From the NCBI RefSeq assembly GCF_014851565.1, contig NZ_JACVAA010000002.1, positions 736,236-800,235 of the forward strand: a stretch of DNA of 64,000 nt. Reading direction: 5' to 3'. The DNA is from Pseudomonas sp. PDM15. GTDB taxonomy: Bacteria > Pseudomonadota > Gammaproteobacteria > Pseudomonadales > Pseudomonadaceae. Position numbers and translations under genes: made by a program. Positions 10,705-19,980 of this stretch are shown here, in pieces. Each line of letters starts with the position of its first letter. Position 1 is the stretch's first letter. Under the pieces are notes generated by a model. It was not told the origin of the DNA and did not search any database. It saw nothing but the letters and a program-made list of their open reading frames with translations.

Positions 10705-11943
10705 ATGAGCAATAACTACAAGATCGAGCAGGCCGCCGTGATCGGCGCCGGCACCATGGGCCGCGGCATCGTCATCAGCCTGGCCAACGCGGGCATCCCG
10801 GTGCTCTGGCTGGACAACAACCCGGAGATGGTCGAGGCCGGCCTGAAGATGGCCGAGGACACTTGGGCGCAGAACGTCGCCAAGGGCCGCATCAGCACCG
10901 GTGAAGCCAGCCTGCGCCTGTCGCGCATCCAGGCGGTGAACGACTACGCCGACCTGGCCGAGGTCGATCTGGTGATCGAGGCCGTCTACGAGAACCTCGA
11001 GCTCAAGCAGGAAATCTTCCGCACCCTCGACCGCATCGTGAAGCAGGGAGCCATCCTCGCCAGCAACACCTCGGCGCTGGACATCGACGCCATCGCCGCC
11101 GTCACCGCCCGCCCGCAGGACGTGCTCGGCCTGCACTTCTTCAGCCCGGCGCACATCATGAAGCTGCTGGAGATCGTGCGTGGCGCGCAGACCGCGCCGG
11201 CCGTGCTGGATGCCGCCGTGGCCCTGGGCCAGCGCATCGGCAAGATCAGCGTGGTGGCCGGCAACTGCGACGGCTTCATCGGCAACCGCATGCTGCACAC
11301 CTACGTATTCGAGGCGCGCAGCATGCTCCTCGAAGGCGCCTACCCGCACCAGGTCGACAGCGCCCTGCAGGGCTTCGGCTTCGCCATGGGCCCGTTCCGC
11401 ATGTACGACGTGGTCGGCATCGACCTGGAATGGCGCGCCCGCGAACTGGCCGGCAAGGGCCAGGACGTGGCCCAGGTACAGGTCGACAACCGCCTGTGCG
11501 AACTCGGCCGCTTCGGCCAGAAGGCCGGCAAGGGCTACTACAGCTACGCGCCGGGCAGCCGCCAGGCCGAGCATGACCCGGAAGTGGACGCCCTGGTGCA
11601 GCGCGAGGCCGAGCGTCTCGGCTATCAGCGCCGCAATGTCGGCCCCGAGGAAATCCTCGAGCGCTGCCTGCTGGCCCTGGTCAACGAGGGCGCGAAAATC
11701 CTCGAGGAGAACATCGCCGCCAACGCCCATGACATCGACCTGGTGTATCTGAACGGCTACGGCTTCCCCGCCGACAAGGGCGGGCCGATGGCCTGGGCCG
11801 ACGCCCAGGGTGTGGCCGCCATCCGCGAGCACCTGCTGCAACTGACCGAGCGCTTCGGCGCGCACTGGCAGCCGGCCGGGCTGATCGACCGCCTGGTGGC
11901 GGACGGCAAGCGCTTCGCCGACGTACAGGAGGGCCGCGCATGA
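10705..11943 (+). CDS. 3-hydroxyacyl-CoA dehydrogenase (FadB C-terminal-half type)
   Basis: This enzyme oxidises L-3-hydroxyacyl-CoA to 3-ketoacyl-CoA with NAD+ in beta-oxidation. The 412-residue protein has an N-terminal Rossmann fold with G-A-G-T-M-G-R-G at about 13-20 and the family segment N-T-S-A-L near 127. The catalytic-His region L-H-F-F-S-P-A-H is near 145. Two successive 3HCDH C-terminal domains follow, as in the dehydrogenase half of FadB/FadJ; the enoyl-CoA hydratase half is absent. ATG 10705 is preceded by GAGGAAAGG. It overlaps the next acyl-CoA dehydrogenase gene by the ATGA tetranucleotide, showing an operon, and is probably controlled by the divergent LysR protein. Confidence 0.9.
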   Translation: MSNNYKIEQAAVIGAGTMGRGIVISLANAGIPVLWLDNNPEMVEAGLKMAEDTWAQNVAKGRISTGEASLRLSRIQAVNDYADLAEVDLVIEAVYENLELKQEIFRTLDRIVKQGAILASNTSALDIDAIAAVTARPQDVLGLHFFSPAHIMKLLEIVRGAQTAPAVLDAAVALGQRIGKISVVAGNCDGFIGNRMLHTYVFEARSMLLEGAYPHQVDSALQGFGFAMGPFRMYDVVGIDLEWRARELAGKGQDVAQVQVDNRLCELGRFGQKAGKGYYSYAPGSRQAEHDPEVDALVQREAERLGYQRRNVGPEEILERCLLALVNEGAKILEENIAANAHDIDLVYLNGYGFPADKGGPMAWADAQGVAAIREHLLQLTERFGAHWQPAGLIDRLVADGKRFADVQEGRA

Positions 11944-13730
11944 GCTATCAAGCCCCCCTGCGCGACATGCGCTTCGTCCTGCATGAACTGTTCGATGTCG
12001 CCGGCCACTGCGAGCGCCTGGGCAACGGCCTCGACCGCGAGCTGATCGACGGCGTGCTGGAAGAGGCCGCGGCCTTCACCGGCAACGAGATCGCCCCGCT
12101 CAACCGCAACAGCGACGAGGAAGGCTGCCGCCTGGAAAACGGCAAGGTCACCACGCCCAAGGGCTTCCGCGCCGCCTACCAGCAGTACGTGGACAACGGC
12201 TGGGCGAGCATGACCGGGCCGACCGATTTCGGCGGCCAGGGCTTCCCGCAGCTGGTGGCCTTCGCCTTCCACGAGATGCTGATGGGCGCCTCGCTATCCT
12301 TCCGCATCTATTCCGGCCTCACCGAGGGCGCGGTGCTGGCGCTCGACAAGCACGGCAGCGACGAGCTCAAGCGTGACTACCTGGGCAAGATGGTCAGCGG
12401 CCAGTGGACCGGCACCATGTGCCTGACCGAGCCCCAGGCCGGCACCGACCTGGCCCTGCTGCGCACCCGCGCCGAACCCCAGGCCGACGGTAGCTATCGC
12501 GTCACCGGCAACAAGATCTTCATCAGCGGCGGCGAGCAGGATTTCTCCGAGAACATCGTGCACCTGGTGCTGGCGCGCCTGCCGGATGCCCCGGCCGGGG
12601 TGAAGGGCATCAGCCTGCTACTGGTACCCAAGTTCATCGCCAACGCCGACGGCACGCCGGGGGCGAAGAACGCGCTGAGCTGCGGCGCCATCGAGCACAA
12701 GATGGGCATCAAGGGCGCCTCCACCTGCGTGATGAACTTCGACGGCGCCACCGGCTGGCTGGTTGGCGAGGCCAACCAGGGCCTGGCGTGCATGTTCACC
12801 ATGATGAACGACGCGCGCTTCCAGGTCGGCCTGCAGGGCCTGGGCATCGGCGAGGCGGCCTTCCAGGGTGCCCTGCGCTATGCCCGCGAACGCCTGCAGT
12901 CGCGTGGCCTGACCGGCGCCGTCGCGCCCGAGAAGGCGGCCGACCCGATCATCGTGCACCCGGACGTGCGGCGCATGCTGCTGACCCAGAAGACCCTGGT
13001 CGAAGGCTGCCGCATGCTCGCCGCCTACACCGCGCGCCAGCTCGACCTGGAGCATGGCGCCGAAGAACCAGCCGCGCGCAAGGCCGCCGGCAAACGCGCC
13101 GCGCTGTTGATCCCGATCGTCAAAGCCTTCTTCACCGACATGGGCCAGGAAGTCGCAAGCCATGCGGTGCAGGTCTACGGCGGCCACGGTTTCATCCGCG
13201 AGTGGGGCATGGAACAGCTGATGCGCGACAGCCGCATCACCCAGCTCTATGAAGGCACCAACGGCATCCAGGCCCTCGACCTGATCCGCCGCAAGCTGCT
13301 GGGCGACGGCGGCGCCGAACTCAACGCGCTGATCGACGAACTGGCCGCCCACGCCCGCGACGCCGCCGCACAACCGGCCTTGACCGAATCCGCACGCCTG
13401 GTCGAGCAGCGCCTGCAGCAATGGCGCGAGCTGGCTGCCCAGGTGATCGCCAACAGCCAGGCCGATGCCCAGGAAATCGGCGCGGCTTCGGTGGACTTCC
13501 TGCAGTACTCGGCCTATGTGTTGCTGGCCGGCTTCTGGCTGCAGGCCGCCGCCACCGCGCAGCAGGCGCTGGACGCTGGCACTGGCGAGGCGGCCTTCTA
13601 CCAGGCCAAGCTGCACAGCGCGGACTTCTACCTGCGCCGCGTGCTGCCACGCGCCAGCAGCCACCGCGAGGCCCTGCTGGGCGGCGCGGACTGCCTGATG
13701 GCGATGGCCGAAGAGAGCTTCGCGTTCTGA
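11940..13730 (+). CDS. Acyl-CoA dehydrogenase, long (DmdC-like/C-terminal extended) type
   Basis: This is a FAD-dependent acyl-CoA dehydrogenase of 596 residues, longer than the usual 380. It has an extra N-terminal segment and a C-terminal extension after about 460, as in the FadE5/DmdC-like group. Landmarks are M-C-L-T-E-P-Q-A-G-T-D at about 160, the flavin-domain V-Q-V-Y-G-G-H-G-F near 405, and L-Y-E-G-T-N-G-I-Q near 435 with the likely catalytic Glu. It forms the trans-2-enoyl-CoA for a hydratase that is not in this window. Translation is coupled to the upstream dehydrogenase by a 4-bp overlap. The substrate chain is unknown. Confidence 0.9.
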   Translation: MSYQAPLRDMRFVLHELFDVAGHCERLGNGLDRELIDGVLEEAAAFTGNEIAPLNRNSDEEGCRLENGKVTTPKGFRAAYQQYVDNGWASMTGPTDFGGQGFPQLVAFAFHEMLMGASLSFRIYSGLTEGAVLALDKHGSDELKRDYLGKMVSGQWTGTMCLTEPQAGTDLALLRTRAEPQADGSYRVTGNKIFISGGEQDFSENIVHLVLARLPDAPAGVKGISLLLVPKFIANADGTPGAKNALSCGAIEHKMGIKGASTCVMNFDGATGWLVGEANQGLACMFTMMNDARFQVGLQGLGIGEAAFQGALRYARERLQSRGLTGAVAPEKAADPIIVHPDVRRMLLTQKTLVEGCRMLAAYTARQLDLEHGAEEPAARKAAGKRAALLIPIVKAFFTDMGQEVASHAVQVYGGHGFIREWGMEQLMRDSRITQLYEGTNGIQALDLIRRKLLGDGGAELNALIDELAAHARDAAAQPALTESARLVEQRLQQWRELAAQVIANSQADAQEIGAASVDFLQYSAYVLLAGFWLQAAATAQQALDAGTGEAAFYQAKLHSADFYLRRVLPRASSHREALLGGADCLMAMAEESFAF

Positions 13731-13829
13731 AGCCGCTGTGAAATTGGCGTTGCGCGCGGCGCTGCCCTGCGGGTTTCTGCATGGGCATCCCCGCGCTCAC
13801 CCCAACCTTGATTCCACCAAGAGGCACGC

Positions 13830-14825
13830 ATGAGAAAAACAACAAGAGTGCTGACCCTGATTCTGCTACCGCTCGCCGCGCTGCTGGCCGGGCTGTATCT
13901 GTACTTCCTCTACACGCCGGCGCCGACCGTGCCGGAGCTGAGCAGCGAACTTCGCCACGACCGTATTGCCGTTGGCGAGCGCCAGCGCGACTTCGCCTTC
14001 TACCGCCCAGCCAAGCTGCCGGCCAAGGCGCCACTGCTGTTCGTGCTGCACGGTTCGCTGCAGAGCATCGCCGACATCCGCACCTACAGCGCCTACGCAT
14101 TCGAGCGACTGGCCGATGAGCACGGCTTCATCGTGGTCTACCCCCAGGGCTTCAAGAACAACTGGAACGACTGCCGCCGCGCCGCCGACTACCCGGCGCG
14201 CACCCGCAACATCGACGATCTCGGCCTGCTCGCCGCCCTGGTGCAGCGCTTCGCCGCCGAGCACGGCGCCGACCCGCAGCGCGCCTTCCTGGTCGGCTAC
14301 TCCAACGGTGGCCAGCTGGGCCTGCGCGCGGCGCTGGAGCGTCCGCAACTGCTGGCTGGTGTCGCCGCCGTGGCGGCCAACCTGCCGACCGACGCCAACC
14401 TGGATTGCGCGCCCTCCGGCCAGGCCGTATCGGTGCTGCTGATGAACGGTACCCGCGATCCGATCAACCCTTACAACGGCGGCCCGGTCAGCCTGTTCGG
14501 CTTCGGTGACCGTGGCAACGTGCGCTCGGCCTACGAGTCGGCGCTGTACTTCGCCAATCTCGCTGGCTACCCGCGCGATGCCGTGCGCAGCAGCACGGCC
14601 TGGAACGATCCAACCGATCCGGCGCAGCGCGTCAGCCTCGACCAGTGGCAGGCCGAGGGTCGCGCCGAGGTCGCCCTGTACGGGGTGATCGGCGGCGGCC
14701 ATCTGCTGCCCCAGGCCGGCTTCCGCGCGCCACGCCTGCTCGGCCCCACCCTTTCCGGTTTCGACGGCCCGCGCGCCATCTGGGACTTCTTCGCCCGCCA
14801 GCGCCCGACGCCGGCGCAGCCCTGA
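13830..14825 (+). CDS. Alpha/beta hydrolase, PHB-depolymerase/feruloyl-esterase (LpqC) type
   Basis: This is an exported or membrane-anchored esterase of 331 residues. An N-terminal hydrophobic helix at about residues 7-30 acts as signal peptide or anchor. The oxyanion region is L-H-G-S near 73 and the nucleophile elbow G-Y-S-N-G-G is near 157. A later D-P-I-N-P-Y near 211 and G-G-G-H near 287 supply plausible acid and His. Proteins of this group hydrolyse polyhydroxyalkanoate, feruloyl or other esters. It lies between beta-oxidation enzymes and an alcohol dehydrogenase, so release of an ester-linked acyl or alcohol substrate for this cluster is a reasonable inference. Confidence 0.82.
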   Translation: MRKTTRVLTLILLPLAALLAGLYLYFLYTPAPTVPELSSELRHDRIAVGERQRDFAFYRPAKLPAKAPLLFVLHGSLQSIADIRTYSAYAFERLADEHGFIVVYPQGFKNNWNDCRRAADYPARTRNIDDLGLLAALVQRFAAEHGADPQRAFLVGYSNGGQLGLRAALERPQLLAGVAAVAANLPTDANLDCAPSGQAVSVLLMNGTRDPINPYNGGPVSLFGFGDRGNVRSAYESALYFANLAGYPRDAVRSSTAWNDPTDPAQRVSLDQWQAEGRAEVALYGVIGGGHLLPQAGFRAPRLLGPTLSGFDGPRAIWDFFARQRPTPAQP

Positions 14826-14842
14826 CCTTCGGAGGATTCGTC

Positions 14843-16006
14843 ATGCAACCCTTCAGCTTCGCCACCACCGCGCAGATCCTCTGCGAATCCGGCGCCGCCG
14901 CGCGCCTCGCCAGCCTGTGCCAGGAGCGCGGTGCCCAACGCGTGATGCTGGTCACCGACCCCGGCATCACCCGCTTCGGCCTGCTCGACGGCGTACTGCC
15001 CGGCTTCGCCCAGGCCGGCGTGGCCGTGGAAGTGTTCGACCAGGTGATCGCCGACCCACCCGAGGCCATCGTGCTCAATGCCGTGGAGCGCGCACGCGCA
15101 CTGGGCGCCGACCTGGTGGTCGGCTTCGGCGGCGGCAGCTCGATGGACGTGGCCAAGCTGGTCGCCCTGCTCGCCCACCCCAACTGCCAGCAGGCGCTGA
15201 AGGACATCTACGGCGTGGGCAACGCCCGCGGCCAGCGTCTGCCGCTGATCCAGGTGCCGACCACCGCCGGCACCGGTTCGGAGGTCACGCCGATCTCCAT
15301 CGTCACCACCGGTGAAACCACCAAGATGGGCGTGGTCTCGCCGCTGCTGCTGCCGGACCTGGCGCTGCTCGACGCCGAGCTGACCCTCGGCCTGCCGCCG
15401 GCAGTAACCGCTGCCACCGGCATCGACGCCATGGTCCACGCCATCGAGGCCTACACCACCAAGCTGAAGAAGAACCCGCTGTCCGATCTGCTGGCCCGCG
15501 AGGCCCTGCGCCTGCTGGCCGCCAACCTCGATCAGGCGGTGCACAACGGGCAGAACCGCGAGGCGCGCCAGGCCATGCTGCTGGGCGCCTGCCTGGCCGG
15601 CCAGGCCTTCGCCAACGCGCCGGTGGCGGCGGTACACGCCCTGGCTTATCCGTTGGGCGGGCATTTCCATATTCCCCATGGCCTGTCCAACGCCCTGGTG
15701 TTGCCGCATGTGCTGCGCTTCAACGCGCCGGCGGCCACGCCGCTATACGCCGAACTGGCGCCACTGCTGCTCGGCGAGCGCTTCAAGGGCGGCAGTGCCG
15801 AACAGTGCGCCGCCGAGTTCATCAACGAACTGGCCGCGCTGAACCAGCGCTGCGGGTTGCCCAGCCGCCTGCGTGATGCCGGCGTGCCGGAGGCCATGCT
15901 GCCGACCCTGGCCAGCGACGCCATGCTGCAGCAGCGCCTGCTGGTGAACAATCCGCGCGAGGTCAGCGAGGCCGATGCGCTGGCCATCTACCAGGCGGCG
16001 TATTGA
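14843..16006 (+). CDS. Iron-containing alcohol dehydrogenase
   Basis: This 387-residue group III metal-dependent alcohol dehydrogenase interconverts an alcohol and aldehyde with NAD(P). The cofactor loop G-F-G-G-G-S-S-M-D-V-A-K is at about residues 93-104. Metal ligands fall in G-I-D-A-M-V-H-A-I-E-A-Y near 193-204 and in H-A-L-A-Y-P-L-G-G-H-F and H-G-L-S-N near 262-280. The ATG at 14843 is preceded by GGAGG at 14831-14835; the frame is open further upstream but overlaps the esterase gene. It sits 17 bp after the esterase stop, suggesting co-transcription and a role in oxidising the alcohol the esterase frees (inference). Confidence 0.9.
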   Translation: MQPFSFATTAQILCESGAAARLASLCQERGAQRVMLVTDPGITRFGLLDGVLPGFAQAGVAVEVFDQVIADPPEAIVLNAVERARALGADLVVGFGGGSSMDVAKLVALLAHPNCQQALKDIYGVGNARGQRLPLIQVPTTAGTGSEVTPISIVTTGETTKMGVVSPLLLPDLALLDAELTLGLPPAVTAATGIDAMVHAIEAYTTKLKKNPLSDLLAREALRLLAANLDQAVHNGQNREARQAMLLGACLAGQAFANAPVAAVHALAYPLGGHFHIPHGLSNALVLPHVLRFNAPAATPLYAELAPLLLGERFKGGSAEQCAAEFINELAALNQRCGLPSRLRDAGVPEAMLPTLASDAMLQQRLLVNNPREVSEADALAIYQAAY

Positions 16007-16012
16007 ATGGCT

Positions 16013-16033
16013 CCCTCTCTCTCCGGGAGAGGG
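16013..16033. repeat. Intergenic palindrome of the CCCTCTC/GAGAGGG type
   Basis: CCCTCTC and GAGAGGG form a hairpin directly after the alcohol dehydrogenase stop, followed by a GGGGTGAGGG stretch. I recognise this as a short palindrome common between genes in pseudomonads and related bacteria. It lacks a T-run, so it is called a dispersed repeat rather than a terminator. Confidence 0.5.
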
Positions 16034-16069
16034 CTGGGGTGAGGGTGCTGCAGGCGACTCGGGGCAGTT

Positions 16070-16156
16070 GTAGGGTGGATCGGCGCGCGTAGCGGTCGCT
16101 TTGTACATCCACCATCGGCCCCACCCGGTGGATCGATAAAGCGCGATCCACCCTAC
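16070..16156. repeat. 87-bp element with 13-bp terminal inverted repeats
   Basis: GTAGGGTGGATCG at 16070-16082 is the exact reverse complement of CGATCCACCCTAC at 16144-16156, and the interior carries further GGTGGAT copies. The GTAGGGTGGAT motif is a dispersed intergenic repeat in many Pseudomonas genomes (from memory). It may be a small non-autonomous element. Confidence 0.6.
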
Positions 16157-16258
16157 GAATGACGACTCACCATCGATAAGGGCCAATACAGCCCACGAAT
16201 CAAAGTATCCCGCGCACCACCCAGGCCTTAGGGTGGTACGCAAGCACGAGGACCGAGC

Positions 16259-16693
<435 letters not shown>

Positions 16694-16720
16694 TAAAGAG
16701 CCACAACAGAGGATTCCGCC

Positions 16721-17905
16721 ATGCAAGACGCCGTCATCGTCTCCACCGCCCGCACGCCGATCGCCAAGGCCTTCCGCGGCGCCTTCAACGACCTCAAGTC
16801 GCCGTCCATGGCCGCCGTCGCCCTGCGCGCCGCCGTCGAGCGTGCCGGCATCGAGGCTGCCGAGATCGAGGACGTGGTGATGGGTACCGCCATGCAGGGC
16901 GGCACCGCCTCTACCAACCTCGGCCGCCTGTCGCTGCTGGCCGCCGGCCTGCCGCTGTCGGTCAGCGGCCAGACCATCGACCGTCAGTGCGCCTCGGGCC
17001 TGATGGCCATCTCCATCGCCGCCAAGCAGATCATGGTCGACGGCATGGCCGTCACTATCGGCGCCGGCCAGGAGCAGATCAGCCTGGTGCAGAACACCCA
17101 CATGAAGTGGACCGCCACCGACTACGACCCGGCCGTGGTGAAGATGGCCGAGCACGCCTACATGCCGATGCTGCAGACCGCCGAGCTGGTCGCCAAGCGC
17201 TACGGCATCAGCCGCGAAGCGCAGGACGCCTACTCCCTGCAGTCGCAGCAGCGCACCGCCGCGGCCCAGGCCGCCGGCCTGTTCGCGGGCGAGATCGTCC
17301 CGGTCACTGCCCGCAAGAAGCTGGTGGATAAAGAAACCGGCGCGGTCAGCTTCGAGGACGTCACCCTCAGCCTGGACGAGGGCAACCGCCCGCAGACCGT
17401 GCTGGACGACCTGACCAAGCTCAAGCCGGTCATCGAGGGCGGCTGCATCACCGCCGGCAACGCCAGCCAGCTGTCCGACGGCGCCAGCGCCAGCGTGCTG
17501 ATGAGCGGCACCCTGGCCGCCCAGCGCGGCATCCAGCCCCTGGGCCTGTACCGCGGCATCGCCGTGGCCGGCCTGGCCCCGGAAGAGATGGGCATCGGCC
17601 CGGTGTTCGCCGTGCCCAAGCTGCTCAAGCAGCACGGCCTCACCGTCGACGACATCGGCCTGTGGGAACTCAACGAAGCCTTCGCCTGCCAGGTGCTGTA
17701 CAGCGCACAGAAGCTCGGCATCGACCCGGCCAAACTCAACGTCAACGGCGGCGCCATCTCCATCGGCCACCCCTACGGCATGAGCGGCGCTCGCATGGTC
17801 GGCCACGCCCTGCTGGAAGGTAAGCGTCGCGGCGTGAAGTACGTGGTGATCACCATGTGCGTCGGCGGCGGTATGGGTGCGGCGGGGCTGTTCGAAGTAC
17901 TGTAA
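16721..17905 (+). CDS. Acetyl-CoA C-acyltransferase (thiolase)
   Basis: This 394-residue thiolase cleaves 3-ketoacyl-CoA with CoA to acetyl-CoA and a shortened acyl-CoA, or runs in reverse for acetoacetyl-CoA. The acyl-accepting Cys is in R-Q-C-A-S-G near residue 89. The His is in [11 protein letters not shown] near 352, and the second catalytic Cys is in C-V-G-G-G-M-G near 384. Length matches FadA/AtoB proteins. It completes the sequence of acyl-CoA dehydrogenase, hydroxyacyl-CoA dehydrogenase and thiolase, leaving only a hydratase missing. A hairpin terminator follows at 17928. Confidence 0.92.
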   Translation: MQDAVIVSTARTPIAKAFRGAFNDLKSPSMAAVALRAAVERAGIEAAEIEDVVMGTAMQGGTASTNLGRLSLLAAGLPLSVSGQTIDRQCASGLMAISIAAKQIMVDGMAVTIGAGQEQISLVQNTHMKWTATDYDPAVVKMAEHAYMPMLQTAELVAKRYGISREAQDAYSLQSQQRTAAAQAAGLFAGEIVPVTARKKLVDKETGAVSFEDVTLSLDEGNRPQTVLDDLTKLKPVIEGGCITAGNASQLSDGASASVLMSGTLAAQRGIQPLGLYRGIAVAGLAPEEMGIGPVFAVPKLLKQHGLTVDDIGLWELNEAFACQVLYSAQKLGIDPAKLNVNGGAISIGHPYGMSGARMVGHALLEGKRRGVKYVVITMCVGGGMGAAGLFEVL

Positions 17906-17916
17906 AGCCCTGGTTG

Positions 17917-17951
17917 TTCGCAGGTTGAGAACGGAGGCTTCGGCCTCCGTT
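17917..17951 (+). repeat. 35-bp direct repeat, left copy (31/35 identical to the copy at 18712)
   Basis: Starting TTCGC and ending GCCTCCGTT, this matches 18712-18746 at 31 of 35 positions, including 8 bp outside the hairpin. The pair brackets the unknown lipoprotein gene. Confidence 0.6.
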
Positions 17952-17960
17952 TCTCTTTTC
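17928..17960 (+). terminator. Rho-independent terminator after thiolase
   Basis: AACGGAGGC pairs with GCCTCCGTT around a TTCG tetraloop and is followed by a T-rich tract. It forms the core of a 35-bp sequence repeated almost identically after the next gene. Confidence 0.8.
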
Positions 17961-18065
17961 GTCTAGGACAGTTCAACCACGTAAAAAAGGCATAGACAGC
18001 CCATATACCGGTCAGTATGTTCCCGTCGCCAGTGCCACCAGTGCGCCGACTACAAGGAACGTTAA

Positions 18066-18677
18066 ATGAAACATCTTTTCATCGTGCTGCTAGCTTTCAT
18101 GATTGCTGGCTGCATTACACCGTCCTACAAGCCCCAGAACATAGAAGTCGGTGGTGCCTATACCCAGGTCGGCACCGGAATTACCTTCCCTCCCTCTTCC
18201 GGCATCTTCCGACGTGTTCAGTTGGTCAGTTTCAACCAGCAAGCTAGCCACATGTATGTTGGCTACAACTCCGAACTGATTGCCCAACCCATTACCGTAT
18301 CGGCATACGTTTACCCTGGGCCGGCGATCAGCTCCTTCGGTTCGCCTCCTGAAGTGATCGCTACCGCGCGGCAGAAGCTATGGAGCGATCATCAGGAGCA
18401 GCAAAAACAGGAGATTCTCCTAGCCCACCCTGGTGGACAGCTCATAGCCGAAAGCGCCGTAACACTTCCATACCGAGGCCAAAGCGTGTCCGGTCTCCGG
18501 GTTGACTATGAATTCCAAGAGCCCTTCCAGGGTGAAGTGCAAAAGATCAATTCCACGCTCTATCTCTTCGACTTGGGCGACAACATTCTCAAGTTCCGCG
18601 TTTCGTCCCCGATTAGCGTGGACAGCGAAGCTCCGGTCGCCAAACTGATGGCCGAGCTCATGAATACCGCCAGCTGA
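18066..18677 (+). CDS. Uncharacterised lipoprotein
   Basis: I do not recognise this 203-residue protein. It starts M-K-H-L-F-I-V-L-L-A-F-M with a type II signal ending in I-A-G-C near residue 16, so it is a membrane-anchored lipoprotein. The rest is predicted soluble and beta-rich with no motif I can name. AAGGAACG lies just before ATG 18066. Its base composition is visibly lower in GC than its neighbours, with frequent T- and A-ending codons that are rare elsewhere in the window. Near-identical 35-bp repeats flank it. Horizontal acquisition is suggested. Confidence 0.75.
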   Translation: MKHLFIVLLAFMIAGCITPSYKPQNIEVGGAYTQVGTGITFPPSSGIFRRVQLVSFNQQASHMYVGYNSELIAQPITVSAYVYPGPAISSFGSPPEVIATARQKLWSDHQEQQKQEILLAHPGGQLIAESAVTLPYRGQSVSGLRVDYEFQEPFQGEVQKINSTLYLFDLGDNILKFRVSSPISVDSEAPVAKLMAELMNTAS

Positions 18678-18711
18678 TCGGACCAGGAAATATCCCCTAC
18701 CCTCAAATGCA

Positions 18712-18746
18712 TTCGCCGGTTATGAACGGAGGCTACGGCCTCCGTT
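18712..18746 (+). repeat. 35-bp direct repeat, right copy
   Basis: This is the partner of the copy at 17917-17951, with four mismatches. It carries the same GAACGGAGGC hairpin with a TACG loop. Confidence 0.6.
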
Positions 18747-18756
18747 CTTGTTTGTA
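18724..18756 (+). terminator. Terminator after the lipoprotein gene
   Basis: A perfect 10-bp stem (GAACGGAGGC/GCCTCCGTTC) with a TACG loop is followed by a T-rich run. It also lies downstream of the convergent acetoacetate-decarboxylase-like gene. Confidence 0.75.
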
Positions 18757-18775
18757 TTTGCCCTGCTCTGCCGAG

Positions 18776-19783
18776 TCAGTCGCTCTCCAGCAGCGATTGC
18801 AGCGGCGCTGGGGCATATAGCGCGCTCTGGAAATTCGGCACGTATTCGTACTTCACCATCTCGCCCAGATCCAGGGCCTTGATGTAAGTCGACAGGCTGC
18901 CATCGCTGAGTCCCAGCTTCACCGAATCTTCATCGGTGCTGGAGGCGTGGCTCAACTGGCGTGACAGCGCGTAGCCATAGGTCAGCTCGCCGTTGTGGCC
19001 GATATTGGTGAAGCTGTTGGTGATCAGATCGGCTTCATCGGAAAGCTCGCTCAGCTTGTCCGTCTCCAGCGTGACGTCGACTTTCCCCGTCTGGCTGTCG
19101 ATGATCTCGAAGACCACCGATTGGTCGTTTTCCTTGAAGTGGATCCCGGTCAGCCACTTGGGCAGGTTGTAGCCGACCACGCCCCTGACCCTGGCGAGTT
19201 CCGTGTTGACCGGAAGTTTGAGCACATAGCCCCAGAAGTCCTTCGACATCGACTGGCCGACCAGGGAGATCGGACCCAGGTTGGAGTCTCCGGGCTTGTT
19301 GGTAACGATGGACAGCGAGATCTCGTTGTAGCTGTCGTTGTCGCAGTATTCATAGACGTAGCCGGTCAACGCGACCAGGCCCCTGCCCGGCCACACCTGC
19401 AGCGGCTGCACCTGCTCCAGCACCTGCGCGGGCATCAGCGACTTCAGCTTGTCCAGGTCAGCGGTGAAGACCGCCGTGACCTTGCTGTTCTTGTAATAGA
19501 AGTTGGGCGAATAGGACTCGAAGCCCATGTCGACCTTGGTCTTCTTGAGTTCCCTGAACCAGCTCAGGTCGATATCCGGCGCTTCGGCCGCGATAACGGA
19601 GAGCGGGGGATTGGAGTGGTAGCGGTCGTACAACCCGCCCGCCGGCACCGGGATGCTGTGGCCGGCGATAACGGTGGTTGCGGTCTCTGCCTGCTGGGTA
19701 GACGGCGCATCCGCCGCCCATGAAGAAATTGCGATGGCATTCAGGAAGACTCCTGCCGCTAATGCAACCCTGGTGAATTTCAT
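18776..19783 (-). CDS. Exported acetoacetate-decarboxylase-family protein
   Basis: The 335-residue protein has a clear signal peptide (M-K-F-T-R-V-A-L-A-A-G, cleavage after about S-W-A-A-D) followed by an acetoacetate-decarboxylase-like (ADC) fold. The segment V-R-G-V-V-G-Y-N-L-P-K-W near residue 225 aligns with the ADC region that carries the Schiff-base lysine, so K in N-L-P-K-W is the candidate catalytic residue. The known enzyme is cytoplasmic, so a periplasmic member is unusual and may act on another beta-keto or enol substrate. It is a single gene behind a MerR-type promoter about 93 bp upstream, between a repeat-flanked lipoprotein and the hemH run. True function is unknown. Confidence 0.72.
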   Translation of the reverse strand: MKFTRVALAAGVFLNAIAISSWAADAPSTQQAETATTVIAGHSIPVPAGGLYDRYHSNPPLSVIAAEAPDIDLSWFRELKKTKVDMGFESYSPNFYYKNSKVTAVFTADLDKLKSLMPAQVLEQVQPLQVWPGRGLVALTGYVYEYCDNDSYNEISLSIVTNKPGDSNLGPISLVGQSMSKDFWGYVLKLPVNTELARVRGVVGYNLPKWLTGIHFKENDQSVVFEIIDSQTGKVDVTLETDKLSELSDEADLITNSFTNIGHNGELTYGYALSRQLSHASSTDEDSVKLGLSDGSLSTYIKALDLGEMVKYEYVPNFQSALYAPAPLQSLLESD

Positions 19784-19875
19784 GTCTGTTGGTTCTCCGT
19801 GTCGTGGTGGGGTTCTTGCCTGCTGAACCCGGGTTTGCGCCTCTGGGTCAGGACCTCGAGGGGCGGGGCACGGAA

Positions 19876-19906
19876 ACCCTAACTTTAAACTTAACTTTAA
19901 GGTCAA
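19876..19906 (-). promoter_or_regulatory. MerR-type promoter/operator with a 19-bp spacer
   Basis: On the minus strand a -35 TTGACC (19906-19901) and a -10-like TAGGGT (19881-19876) are separated by exactly 19 bp. That long spacing is typical of MerR-family promoters. The spacer is an AT-rich dyad (CTTAAA-GTTAAG-TTTAAAG type) in an otherwise GC-rich region. It points at the ADC-like gene; no merR-type gene is visible in this window. Confidence 0.6.
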
Positions 19907-19980
19907 GCGCGACATGCACGGCTTATCAGCGGCCATAGAGGCTGCGCCGACCGATTGGATTTACCAACGGGTATGTCGTC

